Origin: Alphaproteobacteria bacterium
GTDB taxonomy: Bacteria; Pseudomonadota; Alphaproteobacteria; SMXS01
Length of the DNA stretch: 64,000 nt
Direction: 5' to 3'
Assembly: GCA_028284945.1 (NCBI GenBank)
Contig: JANQQJ010000033.1
Span: forward strand, 1 to 64,000
Shown: positions 37,730 to 48,527 of the stretch, piece after piece
Layout: the number at the start of each line of letters is the position of its first letter
How positions within the stretch are numbered: the stretch's first letter is position 1
The notes under the pieces: model-generated
Told to the model about the DNA's origin: nothing
Databases searched by the model: none
Seen by the model: the letters and a program-made list of their open reading frames with translations, nothing else
Position numbers and translations under genes: made by a program

Positions 37730-38989
37730 ATGCGCCCGGGTGCTCGGGTTCAGGCGGCGATCGATCTGGTCGCGGCGATAGAACAGGCGCAGGTGGACGG
37801 CCGCGATGCTGCCGACGCCCTGATCCAACACTATTTTCGAACCCGGCGCTATGCGGGCTCCAAGGACCGGCGTGCGGTGATCGAGATGGTCTATGGCGTT
37901 CTGCGGGATCGCGGCATGCTGACCTGGCGATTGGGCGGTGACGGAGCGGCGACGGCGCGCTTGAAGGTCTTTGCAAGTCTGGACCAACCGCTTGACCAGA
38001 CTGTTTTCGATGGCGAGCACGCCCCTGAAGCACCGACGTCTGAGGAAGTGCAGGCGTTGGGTCAAAGCCAAAATCAGAACGTCGATAGCGCGCCTGATTG
38101 GGCCCGCTTCAATGTTTCCGAATGGTTGATTGCCAAACTCGAAGGTCGGTTTGGTGATCGCCTGGAGGCCGAAATGGCTGGGCTGTCCGGGCGCGCCCCG
38201 CTGGATCTGCGGGTAAATCTGCTGCGCGGCTCCGTGGAGGAGGCGCAAGCAGCCTATCCCGATGCGCTGCCGGCCACATGGGCCGCGCAGGGCCTGCGTT
38301 TCGATCAGCCACGGCCTTTGCAAAACGATCCAGCCTATCAAAACGGTCTGGTTGAAATACAGGATGAGGGATCGCAGATTGCCGCGCTTTTATGCGGCGC
38401 AAAGCCGGGTATGCAGGTGCTGGACCTATGCGCGGGCGCGGGCGGCAAGAGCCTCGCATTGGCGGCGCAGATGGAGAATTCCGGGCAGATCTATGCCTAC
38501 GACATCGATCACAAACGACTGTCTTCGCTGCGCAGCCGGGCGAAGCGGGCTGATGCAAGGAACATTCAATCCTTCAAAACGTTAGAAGGTCTTTCTGAGA
38601 AGTTTGATCGTGTGGTTCTGGATGTGCCTTGTAGTGGGTCAGGCACGTGGCGGCGAAGTCCTGACCTGCGCTGGCGGTTGATGCCGGATCGCCTCAAAGA
38701 CCTCACAGAAACTCAGGCGGCTTTGCTGCGTCAGGGCGCTGGTTTTGTAAAATCGGGCGGCCAGCTGATCTACATCGTCTGTTCGATCCTGCGCGACGAA
38801 GCGGAGGATCAAGTCGACACATTTTTGTCCGACCATGCCGAATTCAGCCTGAAACCCTATGTATCAAACTGGCCGGAGGCCGGACCCGTGCCGCCGACAC
38901 TGGCGCAATCTGATGAAATGCTTTTGATGACGCCGGCAAGCCATGGAACCGACGGGTTTTTCGTTGCTGTGCTGGAGCGCGCTGAGTAG
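37730..38989 (+). CDS. RsmB/NOP family RNA (cytosine-5) methyltransferase
   Basis: The 419-residue protein has an N-terminal NusB-like helical domain and a C-terminal SAM-dependent methyltransferase: motif [13 protein letters not shown], motif [21 protein letters not shown] and motif [18 protein letters not shown]. The two Cys in the PCSG and VCS motifs are the catalytic pair of m5C enzymes. It probably modifies rRNA or tRNA. Its place between guaB and guaA is a conserved alphaproteobacterial order; it may or may not be the strict RsmB orthologue. Confidence 0.9.
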   Translation: MRPGARVQAAIDLVAAIEQAQVDGRDAADALIQHYFRTRRYAGSKDRRAVIEMVYGVLRDRGMLTWRLGGDGAATARLKVFASLDQPLDQTVFDGEHAPEAPTSEEVQALGQSQNQNVDSAPDWARFNVSEWLIAKLEGRFGDRLEAEMAGLSGRAPLDLRVNLLRGSVEEAQAAYPDALPATWAAQGLRFDQPRPLQNDPAYQNGLVEIQDEGSQIAALLCGAKPGMQVLDLCAGAGGKSLALAAQMENSGQIYAYDIDHKRLSSLRSRAKRADARNIQSFKTLEGLSEKFDRVVLDVPCSGSGTWRRSPDLRWRLMPDRLKDLTETQAALLRQGAGFVKSGGQLIYIVCSILRDEAEDQVDTFLSDHAEFSLKPYVSNWPEAGPVPPTLAQSDEMLLMTPASHGTDGFFVAVLERAE

Positions 38990-38999
38990 TTTGCCCGCC

Positions 39000-40547
39000 A
39001 TGCAGGAAAACGTTCTTATCGTCGATTTTGGCTCGCAGGTGACCCAGTTGATCGCGCGCCGGGTGCGCGAATCCGGCGTCTATTCAGAGGTTGTACCCTT
39101 CAACAAGGTCGCTGAGATGATCGACGGGTTTGCCCCCAGAGCGATCATCCTGTCCGGCGGCCCGGCATCAGTGACCGAAGCCGATACACCGCGTGTGCCT
39201 CAGGCCGTATTCGACCGGGGCGTCCCGGTGTTGGGGATCTGTTATGGCGAACAGGCAATGTGCGACGCCCTTGGCGGTGCGGTCGAAGCCGCAGACCACA
39301 GGGAATTCGGCCGTGCTTTTCTGACCATTACCGATAGCTGCGCGCTGTTCGACGGCATCTGGTCGCCGGGCGAGCGGCATCAGGTGTGGATGAGCCATGG
39401 CGACCGGGTGATGGATATTCCAGAAGGGTTCCGGGTTGTCGGCACCAGCGACAATGCGCCTTTTGCAGCGATTGCCGACGATGACCGTCAATATTACGGC
39501 GTCCAGTTCCACCCGGAGGTGGTTCACACACCCGACGGTGCGCAATTGCTGGCCAATTTCGTCCATAAGGTGGCCGGCTGTGGCGGCGACTGGACCATGG
39601 CGGGGTTCCGCGAAACCAAAATTGCCGAAATCCGTGAGCAGGTCGGCGACGGCACGGTCATCTGCGGGCTGTCCGGCGGCGTCGATTCCTCAGTTGTCGC
39701 GGTGTTGCTGCACGAGGCGATTGGCGACCAACTGAACTGTGTCTTCGTTGATCATGGGCTTTTGCGGGAGGGCGAAGCAGAGCAGGTCGTCGATGTCTTC
39801 CGGGGCCATTACAACATTCCGCTGGTCGATGTGGATGCCAGCGAGCTTTTCCTCGGCAAGCTGGATGGGGTCACTGACCCGGAACAGAAGCGCAAGATTA
39901 TCGGGGGTACCTTCATCGATGTGTTCGAGGCCGAGGCCAAAAAGGTCGGTGACGCGAAGTTCCTGGCCCAGGGCACGCTCTATCCCGATGTGATCGAATC
40001 CGTGTCATTCCACGGCGGGCCCAGCGTGACCATCAAGTCGCACCATAATGTGGGCGGCCTGCCCGAACGCATGAATATGGAACTGGTCGAACCACTGCGG
40101 GAGTTGTTCAAGGACGAAGTCCGCGAACTCGGCCGTGAACTGGGCCTGCCGGAGGAACTGGTCGGGCGGCATCCGTTCCCGGGGCCCGGCCTGGCGATCC
40201 GTCTGCCCGGTGAGATCACCCGCGAGAAGGCGGACATTCTGCGCAAGGCTGATGCGGTCTATCTCGATGAAATCCGCAACGCCGGGCTTTACGACGCGAT
40301 CTGGCAGGCTTTTGCGGTGCTGTTACCGGTCCGCACCGTTGGTGTGATGGGGGATGAGCGCACGTATGATTATGTCTGTGCGCTGCGGGCCGTGACGTCG
40401 ACCGACGGCATGACGGCGGACTATTACCCCTTCGACCATGAGTTCCTGGGCCGGGTTTCCGCCCGGATTATCAATGAGGTCCGCGGCATCAACCGGGTGG
40501 TCTATGACGTCACCTCAAAACCCCCCGGCACCATCGAGTGGGAGTAG
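39000..40547 (+). CDS. guaA: GMP synthase (glutamine-hydrolysing)
   Basis: The 515-residue enzyme converts XMP to GMP. The N-terminal class I glutamine amidotransferase has nucleophile Cys81 (LGICYGEQ) and the His/Glu pair in [11 protein letters not shown]. The ATP pyrophosphatase domain has the P-loop [10 protein letters not shown], and the C-terminal dimerisation domain ends [10 protein letters not shown] chose the ATG at 39000 at the family's usual N-terminus, 10 bases after the methyltransferase stop. Confidence 0.98.
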   Translation: MQENVLIVDFGSQVTQLIARRVRESGVYSEVVPFNKVAEMIDGFAPRAIILSGGPASVTEADTPRVPQAVFDRGVPVLGICYGEQAMCDALGGAVEAADHREFGRAFLTITDSCALFDGIWSPGERHQVWMSHGDRVMDIPEGFRVVGTSDNAPFAAIADDDRQYYGVQFHPEVVHTPDGAQLLANFVHKVAGCGGDWTMAGFRETKIAEIREQVGDGTVICGLSGGVDSSVVAVLLHEAIGDQLNCVFVDHGLLREGEAEQVVDVFRGHYNIPLVDVDASELFLGKLDGVTDPEQKRKIIGGTFIDVFEAEAKKVGDAKFLAQGTLYPDVIESVSFHGGPSVTIKSHHNVGGLPERMNMELVEPLRELFKDEVRELGRELGLPEELVGRHPFPGPGLAIRLPGEITREKADILRKADAVYLDEIRNAGLYDAIWQAFAVLLPVRTVGVMGDERTYDYVCALRAVTSTDGMTADYYPFDHEFLGRVSARIINEVRGINRVVYDVTSKPPGTIEWE

Positions 40548-40567
40548 GGGGCTAGACTAGGAGCCAA

Positions 40568-41947
40568 ATGGTCAAGCGGCGCACAGCTCTGACGGTTCTT
40601 GGCGCGATTGCCGCGCTGGTGACCTTTGGGCTTTGGCGGGGTCGCAAACCTGAACCGGTTTCAGCAACACCTATCAGTGGCAGAGTTGTGATTATCGGTG
40701 CGGGCATGTCGGGTGCCAAGGCAGCGCATGATCTGCGCAAGGCCGGCGTTGACGTCACGGTTTTGGAGGCGCGCGACCGGATCGGGGGGCGTGTCTGGTC
40801 TAATCGCAGCATGGGCGTTTCCGCTGACCTCGGTGCCAGTTGGATTCATGGCCGGCGCGGCAATCCCATCTACAAACTGGCGCGCCGCCTGGGTGTTCCG
40901 CTTTATGAGTGGGACTATGAAGACATGCGCTACTTCGGTGCCGGTGGTGACGACGGTGAACAGGCGTTCAAGGCCATGGTGCGCCTGGAATACGCGCTAT
41001 GGTCCAAGAGCGAAGACATTCATGAACGCGATCCCGATGCGACGGTTCAAGATGCCCTGGATAGCGACGACTTGAAGCCGATTCTCGCCGGACTGACCGA
41101 CGCGGAGTTGGCGTTTGTCAAAAAGGTGATGATCGAACAGGATTTTGCGGCTGATACGGACCAGCTTGCGCTGGAGGCGTATCTCGAAGGCGACGGCTTT
41201 GGAGGCCCAGACATGCTGTTTCCTGATGGGTATGACGCCTTGGTCCGGCACTTGCTGGAGGGGGTGGATGTTCGCCTGGGGGAAACCGTGACGGACATCC
41301 GCTATGTCAGCGAGGGTGCCTCAATCGTTACCGAAAACACGGTTTACGATGCAGATGCGCTGCTCATCACCGTGCCACTGGGTGTTCTGAAAGCCGGAGC
41401 AATCTTGTTCGACCCTCCGCTTCCGCCAGCCAAGCTTGCAGCGATAGAAGCGCTTGAAATGGGCGTGCTCAACAAAGTCTTCCTGAAATTTGATCAGATA
41501 TTCTGGGACAAAGACGTCAATCTGCTTGCCCGGGGAATGAGTCCAGAGGGCGCGTGGTCGACTTGGTTCAATATGGCAGACGTTAGCGGCGAGCCGGTGT
41601 TGATGGCCCTGAATGGTGGCCGTTTCGGGCGCTCCCTGGAAGACCTTGATGATAAGACAACAGTGTTGGAGGCGTTGGCGTCACTTCAATCCATGTATGG
41701 AGAGGCGGTCGGCGAGCCGACTCAGACGCTTGTAACACGTTGGGACAGTGATCCTTTTGCACGGGGGTCCTATTCCTATCTACCGCCGGGGGCGCGTTCA
41801 GAGATGCGTGATGATTTGGCGAGCGCCCTGGAAGGCCGGGTGTTCTTCGCCGGTGAAGCGACGACGCGCGACTATGCCGCGACCGTTCATGGAGCGTTTC
41901 TGACCGGTGAACGTGCCGCAGGCGAGATCATTGCGCGGTTGAGCTGA
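40568..41947 (+). CDS. Flavin-containing amine oxidase
   Basis: The 459-residue protein has an N-terminal hydrophobic anchor after Lys-Arg-Arg (KRRTALTVLG, possibly a Tat-type signal), then the FAD-binding GxGxxG stretch VVIIGAGMSGAKAAHDL, EARDRIGGRVWS and DLGASWIHG. The C-terminal FAD motif is VFFAGEATTRDYAATVHGAFLTGERAA. It belongs to the monoamine/polyamine oxidase family. The substrate is not evident. AGGAG precedes the ATG. It stands 20 bases after guaA and may be transcribed with it. Confidence 0.9.
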   Translation: MVKRRTALTVLGAIAALVTFGLWRGRKPEPVSATPISGRVVIIGAGMSGAKAAHDLRKAGVDVTVLEARDRIGGRVWSNRSMGVSADLGASWIHGRRGNPIYKLARRLGVPLYEWDYEDMRYFGAGGDDGEQAFKAMVRLEYALWSKSEDIHERDPDATVQDALDSDDLKPILAGLTDAELAFVKKVMIEQDFAADTDQLALEAYLEGDGFGGPDMLFPDGYDALVRHLLEGVDVRLGETVTDIRYVSEGASIVTENTVYDADALLITVPLGVLKAGAILFDPPLPPAKLAAIEALEMGVLNKVFLKFDQIFWDKDVNLLARGMSPEGAWSTWFNMADVSGEPVLMALNGGRFGRSLEDLDDKTTVLEALASLQSMYGEAVGEPTQTLVTRWDSDPFARGSYSYLPPGARSEMRDDLASALEGRVFFAGEATTRDYAATVHGAFLTGERAAGEIIARLS

Positions 41948-42011
41948 GATAATCGCCGGTTTCGGCAGTTCAAAGTCGATTTTTGCCGCCTAACGCGCTA
42001 TTCCTCAGGCC

Positions 42012-42827
42012 ATGTCAAAATTTGAACGACAACGTGCCGTTACGGTGCGCGATATCGCCGCCCGCAAGGGCAAGGAACCGGTGGTTTGTCTGACCGCCTA
42101 TACCGCGCTGGTGGCCCAGTTGCTGGATCAACATGTTGATCTGCTGCTTGTCGGCGACTCGGTCGGCATGGTGATCCATGGCCTGCCCAATACGGTCGGC
42201 GTCACCATGGAAATGATGATCCTGCACGGCCAGGCGGTGATGCGTGGCGCACCACAAGCGTGCGTCGTCGTCGATATGCCCTTTGGCAGTTATGAGGCGT
42301 CTAAAGAACACGCCATGGCGAATGCGGTGCGGTTGATGCAAGAAACCGGCTGTGCCGCGGTCAAACTTGAAGGCGGCGCCGAAATGGCCCCGACCATTGA
42401 GTTTCTGGTCAAGCGTGGTATTCCGGTGATGGGCCATGTCGGTCTGCAGCCGCAGTCGGTCAACATGCACGGCTATGCGGCCAAGGGGCGCAAACGCGAG
42501 GAGTGGGACGGCATCATTGCAGACGCCCAGGCGGTTGCCGAGGCCGGCGCGTTTGCGACGGTTGTTGAGGCGGTTGCCGCCGATCTGGGTGCGGAACTGA
42601 CGGCGGCCGTGCCCAATGTCACCATTGGCATCGGCGCCTCAGCCGCGTGTGATGGCCAGATTCTGGTCACGGAAGACATGATCGGCCTGTTCGCCAGCAC
42701 GCCGACATTCGTCAAACGCTACGCCGAATGGGGCTCTGCAATTGACGAAGCCGCGGCAAATTACGCGTCTGAGGTAAAAGCCCGGCGATTCCCGGCTGAA
42801 GAACATACATATTCTATGCGGGACTAA
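42012..42827 (+). CDS. panB: 3-methyl-2-oxobutanoate hydroxymethyltransferase
   Basis: The 271-residue enzyme adds a hydroxymethyl group from methylene-THF to 2-oxoisovalerate, the first step to pantothenate. Seen: [33 protein letters not shown] with the Mg-binding Asp, VKLEGG with the Lys-Glu pair, and [11 protein letters not shown]. The length is standard. A GC-rich inverted repeat (42835-42865, 9-bp arms with one wobble, no T-run) follows and may be a weak terminator. No panC is in the window. Confidence 0.97.
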   Translation: MSKFERQRAVTVRDIAARKGKEPVVCLTAYTALVAQLLDQHVDLLLVGDSVGMVIHGLPNTVGVTMEMMILHGQAVMRGAPQACVVVDMPFGSYEASKEHAMANAVRLMQETGCAAVKLEGGAEMAPTIEFLVKRGIPVMGHVGLQPQSVNMHGYAAKGRKREEWDGIIADAQAVAEAGAFATVVEAVAADLGAELTAAVPNVTIGIGASAACDGQILVTEDMIGLFASTPTFVKRYAEWGSAIDEAAANYASEVKARRFPAEEHTYSMRD

Positions 42828-42909
42828 TTGAATTCCCGGCGTTCTTGGCGTTTGCGAATGCCGGGGGCGAAGGCTAATGTAGCGCCGCTTTCACGGTCAG
42901 GAGGCTGTA

Positions 42910-43578
42910 TTGAGCGATATCTTTCGCGAGGTGGATGAAGAAATCCGCCAGCAACAAATCATCGATTTTGTAAAACGCTACGGCAAATATGTCGCGGCGG
43001 CTGCGGTTTTGGCGATCATCGTCTTCGCTGCGGTCCGGTATTTCGACCAACAGGATAGGCTGGAGCGAGAGGCGACTGGCGAGCGGTTTGCCGCAGCGAT
43101 GAGCCTGATGGTCGACGAAAAGGTGGCCGACGCCATCGCAGAATTTGCCGTTATTGCGGAAGAAAACGGCGATGACGGCTATGGCCTTCTGGCGCGGTTC
43201 CGGCAGGCCGAGGCGCTTTACGAGACGGAAGAAGTGCAGGCGGCCATCGGTGTCTATGACGCCATTGCCGATGACGGGTCGGTGGACTCGGTCTGGCGCA
43301 ACCTTGCCGGGGTTTATGCGGCGATGTTGACGCTGGAAGCGGCCAGCGACGCCGACATTTCCGACCGGCTTGATGAGCTGTCAGGCAATCACGCATGGCG
43401 CCTGTCCGTGCTGGAACTGGAGGGGCTCAATCAGTTCCGCCAGGGTGACCGCGAGGGTGCGCAGCAGAGCTTCCGCCAATTGTTTGAAGAAGCGCCCGAC
43501 GGTACCGGATTCAAGGCGCGCTCAGCACAAATGCTGTCTATTCTGGGTGTCTCAGTCAGCGATTTAACGACGGAATAA
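42910..43578 (+). CDS. YfgM-like membrane-anchored tetratricopeptide protein
   Basis: The 222-residue protein starts at TTG with GGAGG upstream. It has a short cytoplasmic N-terminus (IFREVDEEIRQQQIIDFVKRYGKY), one membrane helix (about 29-45) and a periplasmic helical region of TPR-like repeats. This is the YfgM / ancillary SecYEG translocon type, a periplasmic chaperone. The order with bamB and der directly downstream matches the E. coli yfgM-bamB-der cluster, which strongly supports the call. Confidence 0.9.
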   Translation: MSDIFREVDEEIRQQQIIDFVKRYGKYVAAAAVLAIIVFAAVRYFDQQDRLEREATGERFAAAMSLMVDEKVADAIAEFAVIAEENGDDGYGLLARFRQAEALYETEEVQAAIGVYDAIADDGSVDSVWRNLAGVYAAMLTLEAASDADISDRLDELSGNHAWRLSVLELEGLNQFRQGDREGAQQSFRQLFEEAPDGTGFKARSAQMLSILGVSVSDLTTE

Positions 43579-43591
43579 CGGAGCCGCCTTG

Positions 43592-44920
43592 ATGAATATG
43601 CGCCGCCTGACCAAGGCCGCCCTTGTCGTATCGGCACTCAGCCTGACCCTGGCAGCGTGCGGCGGTGACGACGACGAAGTCATTATCCTGGAAGGCGAGC
43701 GCATCGCCGTGGTTGAGCTGGAAGATCAGCTGCTGATCGATCCGGATCTTCGTGATGTCACAGTGCGCCTGCCGCGTCCCCACCGCAACACCGCCTGGCC
43801 ACAAGCCGGCGGCTATTCGCACCATGCCATGCAGCATCTGGCGCTGGGGGCGTCGCCCCGGATTATCTGGCGACGGGATATCTCTGGCTCGACCAAGAAC
43901 CGGAAACTGGTCGCCCAGCCCGTCGTTGCCGACGGAATGATCTTCTCCATGGGGTCAGCCTGGCAGATTGTTGCTCTTAGTGAAAATGACGGGCGTGTCA
44001 TCTGGCGGGTCGACCTGCGTGACGGCAAGGAAAAGCGGGATTCGCACGCAGGCGGTGGTATCGCCTTTCACGATGGCAGGCTCTATGTCTCAATGGGCTC
44101 CGGGTTTGCCGCGGCGTTGGATGCGCGGACCGGCAACGAGCTCTGGCGTACGAAATTCGATGTCGGTCTGCGCGGGTCGCCCACGGCAGACGACAGTCAG
44201 GTCTACATCACGACCATGGATAATCAGTTGATCGCGCTGCGGGCATCCGACGGCGAGATCGAATGGAGCCATGTGGCGATTGCCGAGGCGGCGGGCCTGA
44301 TGGGCAGTTCCAGCCCCGCCGTCGTCGGTGGCACGGTCGTGGCCGCGTTCTCCTCAGGCGAGTTATTTGCACTGGATTCCATTAATGGCCGGGTTGCCTG
44401 GGCGGATTCGCTGACCCGGACCGGGCGGCCGACGCCGTTGTCCACGCTTAACGATATTGATGGCCATCCGGTCGTCGACCGGGGGCAGGTCTTTGCTATT
44501 GGCCATAGCGGCCGTATGGCGGCAATTGACCTGCGGACTGGTACACGTGTCTGGGAAAACAATATTGGCGGGTCGCAGACGCCTTGGGTGGCAGGCGACT
44601 ACATATACGTCCTCACCGTCGACAATCAGGTGCTCTGCGTGTCACGGCGCAATGGCCGCGTCCGCTGGATGTATGAGCTGGAGCGCTGGAAGAAAAACAA
44701 GCGCACCAAAGGCATCGTTGTCTGGTCCGGTCCGGTTCTCGCCGGTGACCGGCTGTTGCTGGTTTCCAACAGCGGATTCGCGGTGTCGCTGTCGCCCTAT
44801 ACCGGCGATTTCCTGGGTGCAATCGACCTGCCGGATGAAAAGAACTACCTCTCCCCCGTTGTCGCTAATGGCACGCTTTACCTGCTGAGCGACAAGGGCG
44901 AACTGGTGGCGATGCGTTAG
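43592..44920 (+). CDS. bamB: Outer membrane assembly lipoprotein BamB
   Basis: I chose the ATG at 43592 (ATG at 43598 is the alternative). The roughly 442-residue lipoprotein has the lipobox LAAC (Cys23) and an eight-bladed beta-propeller with PQQ-like repeats such as [26 protein letters not shown] and GTRVWENN. BamB assists BamA in inserting beta-barrel proteins. It lies between the YfgM-like gene and der, the conserved order. The region before the propeller (about 25-75) is acidic and longer than in E. coli. Confidence 0.93.
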   Translation: MNMRRLTKAALVVSALSLTLAACGGDDDEVIILEGERIAVVELEDQLLIDPDLRDVTVRLPRPHRNTAWPQAGGYSHHAMQHLALGASPRIIWRRDISGSTKNRKLVAQPVVADGMIFSMGSAWQIVALSENDGRVIWRVDLRDGKEKRDSHAGGGIAFHDGRLYVSMGSGFAAALDARTGNELWRTKFDVGLRGSPTADDSQVYITTMDNQLIALRASDGEIEWSHVAIAEAAGLMGSSSPAVVGGTVVAAFSSGELFALDSINGRVAWADSLTRTGRPTPLSTLNDIDGHPVVDRGQVFAIGHSGRMAAIDLRTGTRVWENNIGGSQTPWVAGDYIYVLTVDNQVLCVSRRNGRVRWMYELERWKKNKRTKGIVVWSGPVLAGDRLLLVSNSGFAVSLSPYTGDFLGAIDLPDEKNYLSPVVANGTLYLLSDKGELVAMR

Positions 44921-44934
44921 CCGATGCCGGGTCG

Positions 44935-46275
44935 ATGCCGTTTACAGCCGCCATCATTGGCCGACCGAACGTCGGCAAATCGACCCTCTTTAACCGTCTA
45001 ACCGGGCGGCGTCAGGCGCTTGTCGATGACCGGCCGGGTGTGACCCGGGACCGGCGCGAGGGCGAAGCGCGGATTGGCGACTTCAAATTTCAGTTAATCG
45101 ACACGGCCGGCCTGGACGAGGGCGGCCCCGACAGCCTCGAAACCCGCATGCGGCAGCAGACCGATATGGCGGTCGCCGATGCCGATGTCGCCTTGTTCCT
45201 GATCGATGCGCGGGCGGGTGTGACCCCGATGGACCAGCATTTCGCCGACTGGCTTCGATCGACCGGTACGCCGGTGATCTTGGTCGCCAACAAATGTGAG
45301 GGCAGGGGCGGCGAGGCCGGCCTGTTAGAGTCCTTCTCTCTGGGCCTTGGCGATCCGGTGCAGTTTTCGGCAGAGCATGGCGAGGGCCTGAGCGAACTCT
45401 ATGACCGGTTGCGGGCAGAGGCAGAGATTACCGTTATAGAGGCAGAGGCCGAGGACGATACAGAGGGCGGTCCGCTGCATATGGCGGTGATCGGCCGTCC
45501 CAATGCGGGTAAGTCCACCCTGATCAACCGTTTGATCGGTGAAGAGCGTCTATTGGCAGGGCCTGAAGCGGGCCTGACCCGGGATTCAATCTCGGTCGAC
45601 TGGTCTTATGAGGGCATGCCGATCCGGCTGTTTGACACGGCGGGCATGCGCCGCAAGGCCAAGGTGGTCGATAAGCTGGAACGCATGTCGGTTGCCGATG
45701 GGCTACAGGCGATCCGCTTCGCGCATGTGATTGTGCTGCTGATCGATTCAATGTCGCCGCTCGACCGGCAGGACCGGATCCTTCTCAACATGGTCGCAAG
45801 GGAAGGGCGCGCGTTGATTGTTGCTCTTAACAAGTGGGACCTTATTGAAGACAAGGACGAGGTGCGCCGTGAGGTCGAACAGCACCTGGACCGGGACTTG
45901 CCCGAAGTGCGCGGCGTCGAAATCGTCCCTATTTCAGCGCTCACCGGGCGCGGGCTGGACAAGTTGATGCCTGCTGTCCTGAAAGCGCAAGCGGCCTGGG
46001 ACACGCGGATCGCCACCTCGCCGCTTAATCGCTGGCTCGATGCCATGGTAGGGGCGCACCCGCCGCCCGCGGTCAAGGGCCGCCGCATCAAGCTGCGCTA
46101 CATCACCCAGGTCAAAAGCCGGCCGCCGACCTTCATGGTGTCCTGCAGCCGCCCCAATGATCTGCCGGCCGCCTACCAGCGCTATCTGGTGAATGGCCTG
46201 CGTGAGACGTTCGATCTCTGGGGCACGCCGATCCGCCTGCGATTCAAGAAGGGCGATAACCCCTACGCGAGCTAG
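44935..46275 (+). CDS. der: Ribosome assembly GTPase Der (EngA)
   Basis: The 446-residue protein has two tandem G domains: G1 motifs [11 protein letters not shown] (about 8-18) and [11 protein letters not shown] (about 187-197), G3 motifs DTAGLDEGG and DTAGMRRKA, and G4 motifs NKCEG and NKWD. A C-terminal KH-like domain ends KKGDNPYAS. It is essential for 50S subunit maturation. Its stop is embedded in the first of two hairpins that follow. Confidence 0.97.
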   Translation: MPFTAAIIGRPNVGKSTLFNRLTGRRQALVDDRPGVTRDRREGEARIGDFKFQLIDTAGLDEGGPDSLETRMRQQTDMAVADADVALFLIDARAGVTPMDQHFADWLRSTGTPVILVANKCEGRGGEAGLLESFSLGLGDPVQFSAEHGEGLSELYDRLRAEAEITVIEAEAEDDTEGGPLHMAVIGRPNAGKSTLINRLIGEERLLAGPEAGLTRDSISVDWSYEGMPIRLFDTAGMRRKAKVVDKLERMSVADGLQAIRFAHVIVLLIDSMSPLDRQDRILLNMVAREGRALIVALNKWDLIEDKDEVRREVEQHLDRDLPEVRGVEIVPISALTGRGLDKLMPAVLKAQAAWDTRIATSPLNRWLDAMVGAHPPPAVKGRRIKLRYITQVKSRPPTFMVSCSRPNDLPAAYQRYLVNGLRETFDLWGTPIRLRFKKGDNPYAS

Positions 46276-46335
46276 ATCATCATCTGTTGAGTTGGAAGCG
46301 CCTGGCGGTCAAACTCAACAGATAAAGATGATCTA
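46273..46335. repeat. Long inverted repeat after der
   Basis: TAGATCATC plus ATCTGTTGAGTT (46273-46293) pairs perfectly with AACTCAACAGAT (46312-46323) and GATGATCTA (46327-46335), giving a 21-bp stem broken by a 3-base bulge, with an 18-base loop. The TAG at its left edge is the der stop codon. There is no T-run, so it may act as an mRNA-protecting or Rho-blocking structure rather than a simple terminator. Confidence 0.75.
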
Positions 46336-46347
46336 ATCTATTGGTTT

Positions 46348-46410
46348 CTAGAGCAAATTTAACACCTTAGTTGGAACCTCTCGATTCCAACGATGGTGGT
46401 TTTGCTCTAG
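46348..46410. repeat. Nested inverted repeat between der and the phosphotransferase gene
   Basis: The outer arms CTAGAGCAAA (46348-46357) and TTTGCTCTAG (46401-46410) and the inner arms GTTGGAA (46370-46376) and TTCCAAC (46385-46391) are perfect. The right edge contains the stop codon of the leftward gene. CTAGAGC...GCTCTAG palindromes recur between genes in many alphaproteobacteria (recalled, not searched). It probably terminates or insulates the two convergent genes. Confidence 0.7.
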
Positions 46411-47294
46411 TCGGCGTCTTCGGCCAGTCTTTCGAGCATCAGCCAAGCCGCCTCGGCGTGTCTGGTATCGTCCACTCTGCCGGCCAGAAGAAGTGCGGTG
46501 CCAATGAGAACGGCCCAGCCCTTTGCCCTCAAAACTTGTTCTTCGCTAGCGCCATAGTCGCGCAGAACAGTCTCGCGGGCCGACTTCTCAGCGAACAAGG
46601 CCCAGGCGAAACCCAGATCCGTGGCGGCATCGCCGGTGGTCATGTCGCCCCAGTCGATAATGCCCACGATACGCCCATCCCGGACAAGGACATTGCGAGT
46701 GTGCAGGTCGCCATGGAGCCAGCGTCGCTCGTCAGCGGCCGGCGCGGCCAATGCTTTGTCCCATATGTTCGGGATGACATCCGGAATTGCAGGTGTGGCA
46801 CCGCTGAGCGCTTCCAGACGTTCTGTTGCCGTATCGGCAAGGTCCGCAAGCGGGATACCGCGAAATGGCTTTTGGGGGGCATCCTCAGGGGCTGGTTGGT
46901 GAAGCGATTTGAGGAATTTCGCGAATAGTGGCGCCTGATCAGCGGCGGGTGGTGACCGATCAGCTTCTTCCCCGTCAATCCATGGGACAACACTCCAGTG
47001 CCAGGGATAGCCGTTGCCAGGGATTCCGTTGCGAATGGGAATCGGCGCAGGAAAAGTGATGGTAGGGGCAAGGACCGGCAGCCACTTTTGTTCGCTTTCG
47101 ATAAGCGAGGCCCCCATTTGCCGGCGCGGCAGGCGTACAGCAAGGCTGTCGCCCAATCGGAGCATCTCATTATCCCAGCCGCTTTCAACGCGTTTGAGCG
47201 GCAGGTCGGCGAGGTCGGGATGCTGGTCCCGCAACAGGCTGCGGACAAGCGCCTCGTCGATCTGAACCTCAGCAGGTGGTGTTCCGGTCGACAT
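46407..47294 (-). CDS. Aminoglycoside phosphotransferase-family kinase
   Basis: I chose the ATG at 47294 (295 residues). The protein-kinase-like fold shows the catalytic loop WLHGDLHTRNVLV (HGDxxxxN) and the metal motif GIIDWGDMTTGDAATD. Chromosomal members of this family phosphorylate sugars, choline or other small molecules as often as antibiotics, so a resistance role is not supported. It begins 2 bases after the stop of the upstream flavin-barrel gene, in a long leftward operon. Confidence 0.85.
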   Translation of the reverse strand: MSTGTPPAEVQIDEALVRSLLRDQHPDLADLPLKRVESGWDNEMLRLGDSLAVRLPRRQMGASLIESEQKWLPVLAPTITFPAPIPIRNGIPGNGYPWHWSVVPWIDGEEADRSPPAADQAPLFAKFLKSLHQPAPEDAPQKPFRGIPLADLADTATERLEALSGATPAIPDVIPNIWDKALAAPAADERRWLHGDLHTRNVLVRDGRIVGIIDWGDMTTGDAATDLGFAWALFAEKSARETVLRDYGASEEQVLRAKGWAVLIGTALLLAGRVDDTRHAEAAWLMLERLAEDAD

Positions 47295-47296
47295 GC

Positions 47297-47803
47297 TTAG
47301 TCCGATGCGCCCGGCATCCAGCTTGCGTAAAGCCGCCGGGGCTCGATCCAGACAAACGGAAAATTGCCCCAATAGCCCCAGTTGTCATAATCGGGTCCGT
47401 AAACGGTGCGAAAGCAATCGTGCAGGTCCGAAAGCCCGCCTCGGCTGGTATCGACTTCGCGCGCCTGCCCGTGGATGATGACCGAGAGCTTTTCGCCCCG
47501 TGTATAGGCCGCGCTGATTTGCGGGTTGTTTCTGATGTGCTTGATTCGCAGCGAGTCAGGCGCAGTAGCAAACCAGAATTGGCCTTTGAACAGAACGCCG
47601 TCAACCGGTGCAACATAAGGCGCATGTGTTCTGCTGACGGTTGCCAGATTGAGGATCGAGATACCGTCCAGTTCCTTGCAGAACTCTTCGGCAGTGAGCC
47701 GCGTACCGTCGCCGTGGACAGACCTCAGGTGCGGTCCGGCTTCTGCGTAGCTGGTATCAAGAAGCTGCTGCAGCGCTTCTAGGTCTTCAGGGGTTTCCTG
47801 CAT
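47297..47803 (-). CDS. Pyridoxamine 5'-phosphate oxidase-like flavin-barrel protein
   Basis: I chose the ATG at 47803 (168 residues), which gives a 17-base overlap with the SDR gene. The split-barrel core reads ISILNLATVSRTHAPYVAPVDGVLFKGQFWFAT, then LRIKHIRNNPQISAAYTRG and LSVIIHGQARE. Family members bind FMN, F420 or haem. The actual cofactor and substrate are not evident. The N-terminal helix (about 1-45) is unassigned. Confidence 0.82.
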   Translation of the reverse strand: MQETPEDLEALQQLLDTSYAEAGPHLRSVHGDGTRLTAEEFCKELDGISILNLATVSRTHAPYVAPVDGVLFKGQFWFATAPDSLRIKHIRNNPQISAAYTRGEKLSVIIHGQAREVDTSRGGLSDLHDCFRTVYGPDYDNWGYWGNFPFVWIEPRRLYASWMPGASD

Positions 47804-48527
47804 CTGCCGACTCTGCCCATTCCCGGTAGTCCACAAGCCTATCATTGGCCGTCCATGCGGGGGAGACCATCTGCAGCACCAGCGGCGCGATGGCGTCGGG
47901 AGTGGGGAGCGTTTCCGGGTCTTCACCGGGCCGTGCTTTTGCGCGCATGGCGGTTCGCGTTGCACCGGGATTCAGCAGGTTGACCCTTAGATTGGATTTC
48001 TCGATTTCGTCGGCATAGGTGTGCACCATTGCCTCAAGCGCAGCCTTGCTGACCGCATAAGCGCCCCAATAGGCGCGGGGCTGGCTGGCGACAGTCGATG
48101 TCAGGAACAGCGCCCGTCCAGCGTCGGAAGCGTGCAACAGTGGATCAAGGGTTCTAAGCAGACGCCAATTGGCCGTCAGGTTGAGCGCCAGCACGTCGTT
48201 CCAAAGCTTAGGGTCCTGATGGGGCATCGGCCCCAGTTCACCCAGGATGGCGGCGTTGCCGACCAGAATGTCGAGTTTGCCCCAGCGTTCGGCTATCGCG
48301 CCACCAAGGTGGTCAACGGCGCCTGTATCGCTGAGATCAAGGGGTACCAGAGTCGCCGTGCCGCCGGCGTTCTGGATTTCATCGTCAAGTTCTTCAAGGC
48401 CGCCCACCGTGCGCGCAACCGCCAGAACGTGGGCACCCGAACGGGCGAGGGCCTTGGCAACAGCATAGCCAATGCCGCGCGATGCGCCGGTAACCAGCGC
48501 AATCCGTCCCGTCAAATCTGTGGTCAT
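47787..48527 (-). CDS. Short-chain dehydrogenase/reductase
   Basis: I chose the ATG at 48527 (246 residues), which overlaps the purF stop by 4 bases (ATGA). Cofactor motif TGASRGIG, structural motif NAA and active site STVASQPRAYWGAYAVSK (Ser, Tyr, Lys) are present. It resembles YciK-type oxidoreductases. The substrate is unknown. It is translationally coupled to purF. Confidence 0.88.
   Translation of the reverse strand: MTTDLTGRIALVTGASRGIGYAVAKALARSGAHVLAVARTVGGLEELDDEIQNAGGTATLVPLDLSDTGAVDHLGGAIAERWGKLDILVGNAAILGELGPMPHQDPKLWNDVLALNLTANWRLLRTLDPLLHASDAGRALFLTSTVASQPRAYWGAYAVSKAALEAMVHTYADEIEKSNLRVNLLNPGATRTAMRAKARPGEDPETLPTPDAIAPLVLQMVSPAWTANDRLVDYREWAESADAGNP

Noticed and set aside
46407-47294. 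Antibiotic resistance gene
   Set aside because: The kinase fold is shared by many housekeeping sugar and choline kinases, and the gene lies in a core operon rather than on a mobile element.
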